The notes: generated by a model not told the origin, from the sequence alone. 64,000 nt of DNA from an uncultured Roseburia sp. (GCA_900542495.1 UQNW01000011.1:1-64000), one strand, 5' to 3'. Positions 27,277 through 36,279 are shown, counted from the stretch's first letter. Translations and numbers: made by a program.

Positions 27277-27321
27277 AAAAGACCGTGTAAACAAAGTTTT
27301 TCTTTGTCTGCATGGTCTTTT
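27277..27321. terminator. Bidirectional terminator
   Basis: AAAAGACCGTG...ACAAAG pairs with CTTTGT...CATGGTCTTTT around TTTTT. It serves the rightward cyclophilin gene and the leftward ROK fragment, whose stop codon abuts it. Confidence 0.7.
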
Positions 27322-27752
27322 TATTTTCCAGCATCCACTTGTGGATAGATTCTTTTGTAATGCTCTACCACTTCTTTTGCTGCACCTGCCTTCACTTCTC
27401 CAAGAGCTGCGCAGTTGGCGTCATTCGAAATACTGACCGGACAATGAAAATATTTTTTCAGTTCTGCCACAAGCGGCACATTGTTCCAGTCAAAATTGTT
27501 GGAATATAACACAACACCACTCTGCGCGTCCACTGTACCGGGACTTCCCACTCCAATGCTCAATAGCTCTCTCTCATCTGCACCGATCTTTTTTAACAAA
27601 TCCTTTACAAGAACTGCCATATCTTTCATGATTTCCTCATATGGTCGTTCCACTCTTGTTGGCACAGAACCTTCTGCCAGGATTTTCTGGTTTTCGTCAA
27701 CGATTCCTGCCTTAATGTTCGTTCCTCCTAAATCAATCCCTGCTCTAAACAT
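27321..27752 (-). pseudogene. Truncated ROK-family kinase/regulator
   Basis: This 143-residue open frame covers only the N-terminal half of a ROK protein (normally about 300). It has the phosphate motif AGIDLGGTNIKAGIVD, SIGVGSPGTVD (about 67-77) and NDANCAALGEVKAGAAK (about 110-126). The zinc-binding and second ATP lobe are missing, replaced by a 17-residue unrelated tail (ending YPQVDAGK) that stops at the terminator. It is probably a deletion relic of a glucokinase-like gene. A stable one-lobe protein cannot be excluded, but kinase activity is unlikely. Confidence 0.65.
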
Positions 27753-27898
27753 GTTTTCACCTCATTATTTTTAGTAGAAACGGTTCTCATAAATTATTTA
27801 TATCAAGTTCGAAGGTCATTGTAAAGGTTATTTCATTTTTCTTAAAAGACAATTTTAATGCTTGTAATACAAGATTTTCTTTTCTTTTTTGAAAGAAA

Positions 27899-27932
27899 AA
27901 CCCTGCATAATCTTTGCAATTATGCAGGGTTT
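27899..27932 (-). terminator. Intrinsic terminator (minus strand)
   Basis: CCCTGCATAAT and ATTATGCAGGG form a perfect 11 bp stem with a CTTTGCA loop. On the minus strand it is followed by TTTTTCTTTC. It lies about 245 bp beyond minE and before the ROK fragment, so it probably ends minCDE transcripts. The 423 bp without a gene between 27753 and 28175 otherwise holds only the family D repeat. Confidence 0.65.
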
Positions 27933-28035
27933 CGCGCTCCCTATTATAACATACCAAGTAATAACAAAAATTCAGCTGATTCCCAAGTAAAATTCCAGCC
28001 GTCATATATATGAAAATTGTAAGTAATCAACTTAA

Positions 28036-28141
28036 CGTAAATTAACAGATTTTATAGCTGTATCCATAACATAAAACAGGCAGATATTAAATTCCATGCA
28101 CAAGCCAATCACAACCTATAAAGCAGCCACAAAATCTGCCT
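28036..28141 (+). repeat. Fold-back repeat, family D, copy 1
   Basis: The first ~78 bp (from CGTAAATTAACAGATTTTAT) align without gaps to 54531-54608 with roughly four of five bases identical. ACAGATTTTATAGCTG (28045-28060) is also inverted near 28123-28140 (CAGCCACAAAATCTG), so this copy folds back. Non-coding. Confidence 0.55.
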
Positions 28142-28175
28142 ACAATACCAGCTAAACTCCAGTCATCCAAACATC

Positions 28176-28457
28176 TTAACGATTATCCGGTTTATGTTTC
28201 ATATCCTTAATCGGAATATTGGCAAACAATGCCGGAACCATACCATTGTTGGAATCGGACTCTGTCTCAGTGATTTTTACATCCAGCGCGTCTGCATCAA
28301 TATCCATGTACTTGGAAATCACCTGAATAATGTCTCGTTTGATCATTTCCATCATCTCAGGAGAGCAGTTTGCACGGTCAGACACAAGTAAAAGTTTCAA
28401 ACGATCCTTTGCAACATCACCAGAACTTTTCTTTTTGAATAAATCCATTAAACCCAT
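28176..28457 (-). CDS. minE: Cell division topological specificity factor MinE
   Basis: In this 93-residue protein the N-terminal LMDLFKKK is the membrane-binding segment. DRLKLLLVSDRANCSPEMM (about 18-36) is the MinD-activating region, followed by the dimerisation beta domain (DIDADALDVKITETES). It stimulates MinD ATPase and sets Min oscillation. It is the third gene of minCDE, 14 bp after minD. Confidence 0.93.
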   Translation of the reverse strand: MGLMDLFKKKSSGDVAKDRLKLLLVSDRANCSPEMMEMIKRDIIQVISKYMDIDADALDVKITETESDSNNGMVPALFANIPIKDMKHKPDNR

Positions 28458-28471
28458 GTGGTTTCTCCCCC

Positions 28472-29263
28472 TTAGTTTTTCTTAAACAAATCCATTAATT
28501 TTCCAAATACACCCTGTTTTACTTCCAAGTCTAAAAATGGAACTTCTTCTCCAATAATACGTCTGCTGATATTTGCATATGCTTTTCCAGCAAGGCAGTC
28601 AGAACCAACTAATGGTTCACCCTGGTTTGTAGAAACAACAATATGTTCATCATCCGGTACTGCACCGATCAGATTTACTGCAAGGATATCTGTAACATCC
28701 TCTACTTTCATCATGTCTCCGCGTTTTACCATATCCATTCTCAGACGGTTTACAATAAGGTCGATACGTTTCATCTCGTTTGCTTCAAGTAAACCGACAA
28801 TTCTGTCCGCATCACGGATCGCAGATACCTCAGGTGTTGTGACAACTAATGCTCTGTCTGCACCTGCAATGGCATTCTTAAATCCCTGCTCAATTCCGGC
28901 TGGGCAGTCAAGTAAAATATAATCAAATTCTTTTCTCAGTTCTTCGATCAGCTCTACCATCTGTTCTGGTGTCACTGCGTCTTTGTCTCTTGTCTGGGCG
29001 GATGGCAGCAGACATAATTCCGGATACTTTTTATCCTTGATAAGAGCCTGTTTCAAACGACATTTGCCTTCGATAACATCTACTAAATTGTAAACGATAC
29101 GGTTCTCTAATCCCATAACAACGTCTAAGTTACGAAGACCGATATCGGTATCGATCATTACTACCTTTTTATTTAACTGTGCAAGACCTGTTCCTACATT
29201 TGCAGTTGTAGTAGTCTTACCTACTCCACCCTTTCCGGATGTGATAACAATAACTTCGCTCAT
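28472..29263 (-). CDS. minD: Septum site-determining ATPase MinD
   Basis: This 263-residue deviant-Walker ATPase has the P-loop KGGVGKTTTTANVG (about 11-24), LIDTDIGLRNLDVV (switch I) and LLDCPAGIEQGF (Walker B). The C-terminal amphipathic helix FGKLMDLFKKN targets the membrane. It recruits MinC to block polar septa. The start at 29263 has AGGAGG five bases upstream; eight extra codons upstream are not needed. Confidence 0.96.
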   Translation of the reverse strand: MSEVIVITSGKGGVGKTTTTANVGTGLAQLNKKVVMIDTDIGLRNLDVVMGLENRIVYNLVDVIEGKCRLKQALIKDKKYPELCLLPSAQTRDKDAVTPEQMVELIEELRKEFDYILLDCPAGIEQGFKNAIAGADRALVVTTPEVSAIRDADRIVGLLEANEMKRIDLIVNRLRMDMVKRGDMMKVEDVTDILAVNLIGAVPDDEHIVVSTNQGEPLVGSDCLAGKAYANISRRIIGEEVPFLDLEVKQGVFGKLMDLFKKN

Positions 29264-29288
29264 GATTTCCTCCTGTGCATTTCGCATT

Positions 29289-29993
29289 TTACATTCTGTT
29301 TAAAATATCTTTTGTGACCGGCTCAATATAAATATTGCCGTCCCTCGCCACTGCGATCTGGGACTCTGCGGTCTGAACTTTTTCGCGTCTCAACAGATGT
29401 TTTCTGGTTTTTTCTTTATCCGGGCTCTTGGCGATCAGATCCCCGATCTGAATCTGGATTGGGTTCATATCCAGGGCAAAAATAAAGCAATTGCGGTCGC
29501 CAGCGCTGCCCGCATGTGCATTTCCTTTCAACGCTCCAAGAATGACGATATTCCCCTGTGAGATGATCTTCGCACCAGGATTCACATCCCCGATAATGGT
29601 TACGCTGGATTCACTTTCGATAACCTGTCCGGAACGCAACGTTCCTCTGTAAAAATCTCCGGAACCGGTGTTTGCATTCATAAACTGCTGCTGTACTGCC
29701 TGATAGTACTCAATCTGCTGTTTCATGACTGCTTCCTGTTCACTGCCATTTTGTACGATACATAAAATCTGAATCGTCGTATTCTCTGTGATCGCCTCGA
29801 TAATACGGTTTTCTTCCTCTTCCGAAAGCTTTCTTCCTTCAAAAGAAATGGCTAACTCTGCATTTTTAAAGAATTTTTCTGACGCCTTGAACTTTTCAAT
29901 GACATCCTTTAATAATTCCACAAACGGTATATTCGGGTCCAGCACCAGATTAATACCATATTTGTTGCTTTTAATCATTACAGATTGTGACAT
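29289..29993 (-). CDS. minC: Septum site-determining protein MinC
   Basis: This 234-residue FtsZ-assembly inhibitor has an N-terminal MinC_N domain (about 1-100) and a C-terminal beta-helix (about 120-210). Typical C-terminal segments are TLRSGQVIESESSVTIIGDV, GAKIISQGNIVILGALKGNAHAG and FALDMNPIQIQIG. The start at 29993 is preceded by GGGAGAATTAC; the open frame continues 45 codons upstream without a ribosome site. It is the first gene of minCDE, 25 bp before minD. Confidence 0.94.
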   Translation of the reverse strand: MSQSVMIKSNKYGINLVLDPNIPFVELLKDVIEKFKASEKFFKNAELAISFEGRKLSEEEENRIIEAITENTTIQILCIVQNGSEQEAVMKQQIEYYQAVQQQFMNANTGSGDFYRGTLRSGQVIESESSVTIIGDVNPGAKIISQGNIVILGALKGNAHAGSAGDRNCFIFALDMNPIQIQIGDLIAKSPDKEKTRKHLLRREKVQTAESQIAVARDGNIYIEPVTKDILNRM

Positions 29994-30148
29994 GTAATTC
30001 TCCCTGCTTTTCTGAAAACTTCTGCCAGAATATTCTTTCCGTCCGTTTTCCTGAAATTCATTCCAAAGCTGGAATGTACCAACTGTAATTATACCCGATT
30101 GAGGCAAATATGCAATGTTTTTTCGCAATTATTCCATACTGAATTTTA

Positions 30149-30180
30149 GTTACTGGAACGAAGTACGAGTGAACCGTAAC
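30149..30180 (+). repeat. 32 bp palindromic repeat (family C, copy 2)
   Basis: Begins GTTACTGGAACG and ends CCGTAAC; 28 of 32 bases match the inverse of 13628-13659. It lies between purD and minC, next to a long hairpin at 30211-30260. Confidence 0.65.
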
Positions 30181-30210
30181 GAATTTTAAAGAAAAACGCC
30201 CAGACCAAGT

Positions 30211-30260
30211 ACAGCATTTCCGGCTTGCCAGTATTTTATCTGGCTTTCCGGAAATGCTGT
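30211..30260 (-). terminator. Long hairpin terminator after purD
   Basis: ACAGCATTTCCGG...GCCAG pairs with CTGGC...CCGGAAATGCTGT around TATTTTAT: 13 bp, a 3x3 internal loop, then 5 bp. It lies 63 bp past the purD stop, at the end of the pur genes. No immediate T-run follows, so it may be a 3'-end stabiliser or need processing. Confidence 0.55.
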
Positions 30261-30322
30261 CTTTCTTCTGAGCGCTTCGGGCGAAAATACTTCGCCTTAT
30301 GTATTGCTTTTTCTAAACTTAT

Positions 30323-31597
30323 CTACGCTTCATCAATCGCTTTTCCAATGTCATGACGCATATATTTGTTGGCAAAATTTACCCACTCAGTTGCTTCGTA
30401 GGCTTTCTTTCTTGCCTCTTTTAAGTCTTTTCCTGTCGCAGTGATGCCAAGGACACGTCCACCATTTGTCACGATTTTTCCGGCTTCATTGAATTTGGTT
30501 CCGGCATGGAAACAGAAATAATCGTCTTTTCCCTCAAAGTTTTCCAATCCTGTGATTTCAAACCCTTTTTCGTAAGCTACCGGATAGCCGTCAGATGCAA
30601 GCACAACGCAGACTGCTGCATTGTCCTCAAACTGAAGGTCGATTGTGTCTAATTTTCCATCCACACAGGCTTCCATCACGTCGATGATGTCATTTTTCAT
30701 TCTTGGAAGAACTACCTGTGCTTCCGGATCACCAAATCTCGCATTGTACTCTAACACTCTTGGTCCGTCTGCGGTTAACATAAGTCCAAAGAAAATAACA
30801 CCTGTAAATGGTCTGCCCTCTGCTGCCATAGCATCTACCGTTGCCTGATAAATGTATTTTTTACAGAAATCATCTACTTCTTTTGTATAGAAAGGACTTG
30901 GGGAGAAGTTTCCCATTCCTCCGGTATTCAAGCCCTGATCGCCGTCTTTTGCACGTTTGTGATCCTGCGCAGAAGACATGATCTTAATCGTTTTACCGTC
31001 TACAAAAGATAAAACAGATACTTCACGTCCTGTCATGAATTCTTCGATAACCATTGTATTTCCGGCTGTTCCGAATTTTTTATCTTCCATGATCTCTTTG
31101 ACACCGGCTTTCGCCTCCTCCAAAGTGTTGCAGATCAAAACACCTTTTCCAAGTGCAAGTCCGTCTGCCTTTAACACGATTGGCATTTTGGCTGTCTCAA
31201 GATATGCAAGTGCTGCCTTCGGATCTGTGAAATTCTCATATGCAGCAGTCGGAATGTTGTATTTTTTCATAAGATCCTTGGAAAAAGCCTTAGAACCTTC
31301 TAAGATTGCTGCATTTTTTTTAGGTCCGAATACTTTTAACCCTTCTGCTTCGAAAATATCTACGATTCCGCCAACCAGAGGATCATCCATTCCTACAATT
31401 GTAAAATCGATTTCCTTTTCTTTTGCAAAAGCGACTAATTTATCAAATTCCATGGCACCGATCGGCACACACTCTGCGAGTGATGCGATTCCGGCATTGC
31501 CCGGTGCACAGTAAATTTTATCTACGCGCGGACTTTTTGCGACACTGGTGCAGATTGCATGTTCACGGCCGCCGCTTCCTACTACTAATACTTTCAT
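30323..31597 (-). CDS. purD: Phosphoribosylamine-glycine ligase
   Basis: This 424-residue ATP-grasp enzyme joins glycine to phosphoribosylamine (purine step 2). N-domain: KVLVVGSGGREHAI (1-15). ATP-grasp: MPIVLKADGLALGKGVLIC (about 137-155), EEFMTGREVSVL and AQDHKRAKDGDQGLNTGGMG. Metal site: LEYNARFGDPEAQ. The start at 31597 has GGGAG upstream. It is the last gene of purE-M-N-D. Confidence 0.96.
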   Translation of the reverse strand: MKVLVVGSGGREHAICTSVAKSPRVDKIYCAPGNAGIASLAECVPIGAMEFDKLVAFAKEKEIDFTIVGMDDPLVGGIVDIFEAEGLKVFGPKKNAAILEGSKAFSKDLMKKYNIPTAAYENFTDPKAALAYLETAKMPIVLKADGLALGKGVLICNTLEEAKAGVKEIMEDKKFGTAGNTMVIEEFMTGREVSVLSFVDGKTIKIMSSAQDHKRAKDGDQGLNTGGMGNFSPSPFYTKEVDDFCKKYIYQATVDAMAAEGRPFTGVIFFGLMLTADGPRVLEYNARFGDPEAQVVLPRMKNDIIDVMEACVDGKLDTIDLQFEDNAAVCVVLASDGYPVAYEKGFEITGLENFEGKDDYFCFHAGTKFNEAGKIVTNGGRVLGITATGKDLKEARKKAYEATEWVNFANKYMRHDIGKAIDEA

Positions 31598-31629
31598 GCG
31601 GATTCTCCCTTTCTTAATCACATCTATTA

Positions 31630-32259
31630 CTACTCTTCGACAATTCTCACTCTGCCATCTACAACAGAGACTTTACCGTTCGCGATCAGGTCAATTGCCT
31701 TCGGCATGATGATCCACTCAGCCTGTTCCATGACGCGCCGCTGCAAGATTTCCGGTGTATCCTCCTGCTGCACTTCAACTGCCTTCTGTAAAATGATAGG
31801 TCCTGTGTCTGTTCCCTCATCCACAAAATGAACCGTTGCACCGGTCACTTTCACGCCACGGTTTAACACTCCTTCATGCACTTTCAATCCATAATAACCG
31901 GTTCCACAGAAAGACGGAATCAGGGACGGATGAATGTTGATGATACGGTTCCTGTATTTTGCAATCATCTGTTCCGGAATTACAACTAAAAATCCCGCCA
32001 ATACGACCAGATCCGGGTTGTAGGAATCTAATTTTTCCAAAAAAGCCTCATTAAACACATCTCTTGTCTCGTAATCTTTCGGAGAAATGCAAAGTGCTTC
32101 AATCCCGTGATTTTTTGCACGTTCTAGGGCATATGCATTTTTATTATTGCTGATAACAACTTCCACCTTTGCATTTGTGATTGTTCCGTTATCAATCGCA
32201 TCTAAAATTGCCTGAAGATTCGTTCCTCCGCCGGATACCAAAACTGCAACTTTTAGCAT
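31630..32259 (-). CDS. purN: Phosphoribosylglycinamide formyltransferase
   Basis: This 209-residue formyl-THF-dependent enzyme catalyses purine step 3. Motifs: VLVSGGGTNLQAILDAI at the N-terminus, the catalytic region RIINIHPSLIPSF (about 106-118), GATVHFVDEGTDTGPII (about 139-155). The ATG overlaps the purM stop by 7 bp. Confidence 0.95.
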   Translation of the reverse strand: MLKVAVLVSGGGTNLQAILDAIDNGTITNAKVEVVISNNKNAYALERAKNHGIEALCISPKDYETRDVFNEAFLEKLDSYNPDLVVLAGFLVVIPEQMIAKYRNRIINIHPSLIPSFCGTGYYGLKVHEGVLNRGVKVTGATVHFVDEGTDTGPIILQKAVEVQQEDTPEILQRRVMEQAEWIIMPKAIDLIANGKVSVVDGRVRIVEE

Positions 32260-33278
32260 AAGGTTACTCCTTTTTCACCGTCTTTGATCTCACCGATCAC
32301 ATATGGTATATCTCCAGCTGCTTTCATTGCTTCCATTGTTTTTTCCACATCAGCAGGATCAACTGCAACGATCATACCGATACCCATGTTATAAGTATTG
32401 TACATCATATGCTCCTCTACCTGTCCTTCACGTGCCATCATTTTAAAGATAGCCGGAACTTCGTAGCTGTCTTTTTTGATGACTGCATGTTTGCCTTCCG
32501 GTAACATTCTTGGAACGTTCTCGTAGAAACCGCCGCCTGTGATATGACTGCACGCTTTCACACGGACACCTGCCTCTTTTACATTTTTTAAAGCTTTTAC
32601 ATAAATTCTTGTCGGAGCTAATAATGCTTCGCCTAATGTTTTGCCAAGTTCTTCATGGTATGTATTTAACGTTTCTTTATCCATTTTAAAGATTTTTCTT
32701 ACAAGGGAAAATCCGTTGGAATGTACACCGGTGGAAGCCATACCGATCAGCACATCACCGGCTTTTAAGCTTTCTCCTGTGATGATGTCTTTTTTATCTA
32801 CGACACCTACGGTAAATCCTGCGAGATCGTACTCATCTTCCGGCATAAGTCCCGGATGTTCTGCGGTTTCACCACCGATCAATGCACAGCCGGACTGTTT
32901 GCATCCTTCTGCCACTCCGCTTACGATCGTTGCGATCTTCTCCGGATAGTTTTTGCCACATGCGATATAATCTAAGAAAAATAATGGTTCACCGCCTGCG
33001 CAGGCAACATCATTGACACACATTGCAACACAGTCGATACCGATCGTATCATGTTTATCCAAAAGGAATGCCAGTTTTACTTTTGTTCCACATCCGTCTG
33101 TTCCAGATAAAAGAACCGGCTCCTCCATTCCTTTGATTGCTTCCATAGAAAAAGCACCGGAAAATCCGCCAAGTCCGCCTAAAACTTCCGGGCGCATGGT
33201 TTCCTTTACATATTTTTTCATTAATTCCACTGATTCGTATCCAGCTTCAATATCTACACCTGCGTTTTTGTAATCCAT
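32253..33278 (-). CDS. purM: Phosphoribosylformylglycinamidine cyclo-ligase
   Basis: This 341-residue AIR synthetase catalyses purine step 5. Visible: DYKNAGVDIEAGYESV at the N-terminus, GTDGCGTKVKLAF, CVNDVACAGGEPLFFLDY, the glycine-rich ALIGGETAEHPG and SNGFSLVRKI. The start at 33278 follows AAAAAAAGGAGACAAAAA. The family B repeat occupies the gap between purE and this gene. Confidence 0.95.
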   Translation of the reverse strand: MDYKNAGVDIEAGYESVELMKKYVKETMRPEVLGGLGGFSGAFSMEAIKGMEEPVLLSGTDGCGTKVKLAFLLDKHDTIGIDCVAMCVNDVACAGGEPLFFLDYIACGKNYPEKIATIVSGVAEGCKQSGCALIGGETAEHPGLMPEDEYDLAGFTVGVVDKKDIITGESLKAGDVLIGMASTGVHSNGFSLVRKIFKMDKETLNTYHEELGKTLGEALLAPTRIYVKALKNVKEAGVRVKACSHITGGGFYENVPRMLPEGKHAVIKKDSYEVPAIFKMMAREGQVEEHMMYNTYNMGIGMIVAVDPADVEKTMEAMKAAGDIPYVIGEIKDGEKGVTLC

Positions 33279-33304
33279 TTTTTGTCTCCTTTTTTTATAA
33301 TTCT

Positions 33305-33552
33305 TATTAGTCATTTGCGAAATTCATGGAAAACGTGAATTAAATTGTGAAAAATTGACAAAAGCTTGAGAAGACATTGGGTGAGCCAAAATCGAACAAG
33401 TTCGATTGGTTCTTAGAAGGCAGGAATAACAGTATGTTGTGACTGGCTTCTTAGTACCGCTGCGAGCGACACATAGTGAAAACGTGTCTTCGAAAATTTT
33501 GTTAATTCTTCACAATCCTCTCAACCTTAATAGAGTTTCGCAATTACTTATA
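33305..33552 (-). repeat. MITE-like repeat, family B, copy 2
   Basis: A 248 bp element in opposite orientation to copy 1. The ends are 33305-33325 (core TTTGCGAAATTC) and 33533-33552 (GAGTTTCGCAATTACTTATA). The interior shares CTTAGTACCGCTGCGAGCG and other blocks with the inverse of copy 1. Its right end overlaps the purE stop codon and last codons, so purE's C-terminal residues come from the repeat end. It splits purE from purM. Confidence 0.75.
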
Positions 33553-34047
33553 GTTCTTATATCCAACTTCCTGAAGTCTTGCATCTTTCGCCTGAACCTG
33601 CTCTTTTAAATCTTTTGAGTAAGCTTTTAATCTCTCTAACAGTGCCTCATCGGAAGTAGCAAGAATTTTTGCTGCAAGAAGCCCTGCATTGGCTCCACCA
33701 TTGATTGCTACGGTCGCAACCGGGATACCGGATGGCATCTGCACGATAGAATATAAGGAATCTCTTCCTCCTAAAGAAGTGGTGTGCATCGGAATACCAA
33801 TGACTGGCATTGGGAAAATCGCTGCGCACATACCCGGCAGGTGTGCTGCCATTCCTGCTCCTGCAATGATGACTTTAAAGCCCTTGCTCTCAGCCGTTTT
33901 CGCATATTCAAAGAAAACATCCGGCTCACGATGTGCAGAAATGATCGTCATCTCGTAATCGATTCCTAATTTTTCTAATATATCTGCTGCTTTTGCCATT
34001 ACTGGCATATCTGAGTCGCTGCCCATTACAATACCAACTTTTGCCAT
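33544..34047 (-). CDS. purE: N5-carboxyaminoimidazole ribonucleotide mutase
   Basis: This 167-residue class I PurE has KVGIVMGSDSDMPVM at the start, ISAHREPD (about 39-46), AGAGMAAHLPGMCA (about 61-74) and PMPVIGIPM. It converts N5-CAIR to CAIR. The final codons (YK and stop) lie within the terminal repeat of the family B element. First gene of the pur set, with its own promoter at 34093-34122. Confidence 0.96.
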   Translation of the reverse strand: MAKVGIVMGSDSDMPVMAKAADILEKLGIDYEMTIISAHREPDVFFEYAKTAESKGFKVIIAGAGMAAHLPGMCAAIFPMPVIGIPMHTTSLGGRDSLYSIVQMPSGIPVATVAINGGANAGLLAAKILATSDEALLERLKAYSKDLKEQVQAKDARLQEVGYKNYK

Positions 34048-34092
34048 GATATTCGTCTCCTTTTTTGTTTCAATCGTTCTATCTTCAAAATG

Positions 34093-34122
34093 ATTATAAT
34101 ATGTTTCAATTAAGAAGTCTAA
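34093..34122 (-). promoter_or_regulatory. Promoter of the pur genes
   Basis: Minus strand: -35 TTAGAC (34117-34122), 18 bp, -10 TATAAT (34093-34098). No purine riboswitch fold was recognised between it and purE. Confidence 0.5.
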
Positions 34123-34164
34123 TTAATAATTGTTATTTGTTTTATTAATTTTCTTTATATATAA

Positions 34165-34214
34165 ACAAGGTACCCTAATTTTATATGCCATTGCACATAT
34201 ATCAAGGTACCTTA
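34165..34214 (-). terminator. Hairpin after the aminopeptidase gene
   Basis: CAAGGTACC and its inverse AAGGTACCTT flank pairing inner arms (TTATATGC / GCACATATA). On the minus strand it lies 19 bp after the aminopeptidase stop, before AT-rich sequence. Confidence 0.55.
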
Positions 34215-34232
34215 TAAAATATAACAGCCGTT

Positions 34233-36260
34233 TTATTCATCCAGCGGTCTGTTCAGTTCTTCAATTCCTGCCAGCACAAAACGTCCGTCTGAGATAATAT
34301 CCTCTGTCGTTCCATCTTTGCGGATGACTGTGATCTTATCCAGTTCATCATAAGGAATTGTAATATCAGTGTGGCAGTTAAAGTATGCTTTACTCATATC
34401 TTCATTACGAAGCTTGGAGAAATCATTCTCTCTTGCTACGATCTGTTTTCCGTCCGGATTGTAGGTCACCATATCCTCCTCATGGGAATAGCAGGTGTCA
34501 CCGACTGCAAAATGAGGACCGGTCTTCTCTGCGATTAAGATTGGAAGCTTATCGGCAATATCAAAGTCTCTTGCCATGCGGTAAGCAGTCGTGTTTGTTC
34601 CGATTGCGAACTCACCCATTGGCAGTGTATCATGATTCATTAAAACATTCTCTTTGATATATTTTTTACATTCTTCCTCTTTGTCAAAGTTTGTACAGGT
34701 GTAATCTTTGATCACGCCATCTTCAAAATCAATTTCCAGATTGAGATATTTCAGTTCATTCAGATAAACCTGGCTGACAAATAATTTTCCGGTAGTTCCT
34801 TTTAATACTGGAGAAGTGAACACCTCACCAACCGGAATATTCACATCTGCCACACAGTTTTCAAATGCAGTCTCTTTGGAAGCATCTTTTAATGGCCAGA
34901 CAGAAACATAAAGGTCTGTCTTGTTGCCATTTTTTCCGGTAATGTGTACTTTTTCCGCCTGATCTAACACATCAATGATTTTCTGCTGCATCGTCTGATA
35001 CAAGGTGTAATCCAATGTATTGATTTTTACGGTCTCTGCAAAAATCTCTTTGAACTTGCCGCCAATCTCCGGTACCGGATATGCAATGATCGTAAAACTG
35101 CGCTCCTCACCAATGATGTACTCATTTGTGATCTGTCCGGACATACTCATATCGTATACGCTTAACTGCTGCTGTTTTTCATTCAGTTTCAGCACTTCTT
35201 TCTTCGTCTCCGGTGAAAATGGGGTTTCTCCAAACACTTCAATGACAGCAGGACCAGCCTGACCGTTTGCCATTTTCTTCATTTCTTCGAAAGACGTTTT
35301 CATCACTTCCAGACGTCTCTCCACGTAAGCCTTGTCATAGTATAATGCCTTGTCCTCTTTGTGATCATAATCATACTGCTTGTTTGCCGCGGTAGAGGAT
35401 GCGCGCATCGTTACTTTCAAATTCAATTTTTCCAGATTTTTCACTGCGGCACGCACCATACGCTCAAAACCGATCGGATAACGCACTTGTGCAGTTGTCT
35501 TTTTTGACAGATCTTTTCCGGTTGACGCAAATCCGATGCGGTATCCCTCTGTGTAAGTATCCGCCATTGCCTGAATCTCTTCCTCAGACATTCCATTTAA
35601 AAATGCTGCGATTCCAGTCTCATTTGCTCCAACGTGCTGACCATACTGATAAAGATAACGCAGGTCGTTCAAATCCGAATTCATCACGATCTGGTATAAG
35701 AAATCTTCCTCGTCATCCACGATCTCACGGATGTTGTCTCCGATAAAAATTTCACTGTAATCATGGAAGTACCAGTAAATCGCCTGTTCGATCGCATTTT
35801 TATCAATACCATCTTTATCCTCAAAATAATTATAAATCTCAACAAACAATTCTGCTGTGATCGTTACATTCATTTTTTTTGCGGCAAAAGCATCTATGAT
35901 GCATTTTCTGCACTGTGCATACAATGCAGATAAAATCTGTCCGTACTCTTCTCCGAGTTTTCCCACTGCATAAGTTGGATTTCCGTAGCTGTCTGCATAA
36001 TTTGCTGCAATAATGTCCTCATAAAGTGAAGCGTTTCTCTGCTCACATTCTGCGAGGGAAGCATCTTTTAATGTATCTGCTTCTGCTTTTTCTGTTATAT
36101 TTTTTAACTGTAATAAAAAGGCTGCTGTCTTTTTAAAATAATCATCAAATGTTTCCGGCACATCTGTTTCTTTTGCGATTTCTGCAATACGCTCCATCAC
36201 AAGAGAAAAGCGCTCCTCTGCCTGTTCATTTGACTCTTTATAAATGTCTCTGTATCCCAT
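34233..36260 (-). CDS. M29-type aminopeptidase with long N-terminal extension
   Basis: In this 675-residue protein the C-terminal ~400 residues resemble M29 (AmpS/thermophilic) metallo-aminopeptidases. Matching segments are VNIPVGEVFTSPVLKGTTG (about 478-496), LPMGEFAIGTNT (about 562) and PILIAEKTGPHFAVGDTCYS (about 585). The expected metal ligands (Glu, His, Asp) are present. The first ~260 residues are largely helical, outside the usual M29 domain, and roughly double the expected mass. It is cytoplasmic, last in the leftward run that includes the pyr genes. Confidence 0.78.
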   Translation of the reverse strand: MGYRDIYKESNEQAEERFSLVMERIAEIAKETDVPETFDDYFKKTAAFLLQLKNITEKAEADTLKDASLAECEQRNASLYEDIIAANYADSYGNPTYAVGKLGEEYGQILSALYAQCRKCIIDAFAAKKMNVTITAELFVEIYNYFEDKDGIDKNAIEQAIYWYFHDYSEIFIGDNIREIVDDEEDFLYQIVMNSDLNDLRYLYQYGQHVGANETGIAAFLNGMSEEEIQAMADTYTEGYRIGFASTGKDLSKKTTAQVRYPIGFERMVRAAVKNLEKLNLKVTMRASSTAANKQYDYDHKEDKALYYDKAYVERRLEVMKTSFEEMKKMANGQAGPAVIEVFGETPFSPETKKEVLKLNEKQQQLSVYDMSMSGQITNEYIIGEERSFTIIAYPVPEIGGKFKEIFAETVKINTLDYTLYQTMQQKIIDVLDQAEKVHITGKNGNKTDLYVSVWPLKDASKETAFENCVADVNIPVGEVFTSPVLKGTTGKLFVSQVYLNELKYLNLEIDFEDGVIKDYTCTNFDKEEECKKYIKENVLMNHDTLPMGEFAIGTNTTAYRMARDFDIADKLPILIAEKTGPHFAVGDTCYSHEEDMVTYNPDGKQIVARENDFSKLRNEDMSKAYFNCHTDITIPYDELDKITVIRKDGTTEDIISDGRFVLAGIEELNRPLDE

Positions 36261-36279
36261 TTTAACTCTCCCTTATCAA

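Noticed and set aside
27787..28005. 72-residue open frame on the minus strand
   Set aside because: It spans the intrinsic terminator at 27899-27932, has no ribosome site and a composition unlike neighbouring proteins.
34048..34232. Possible purine riboswitch upstream of purE
   Set aside because: The region is AT-rich and lacks the conserved loop motifs; it only has a promoter and the preceding gene's terminator.
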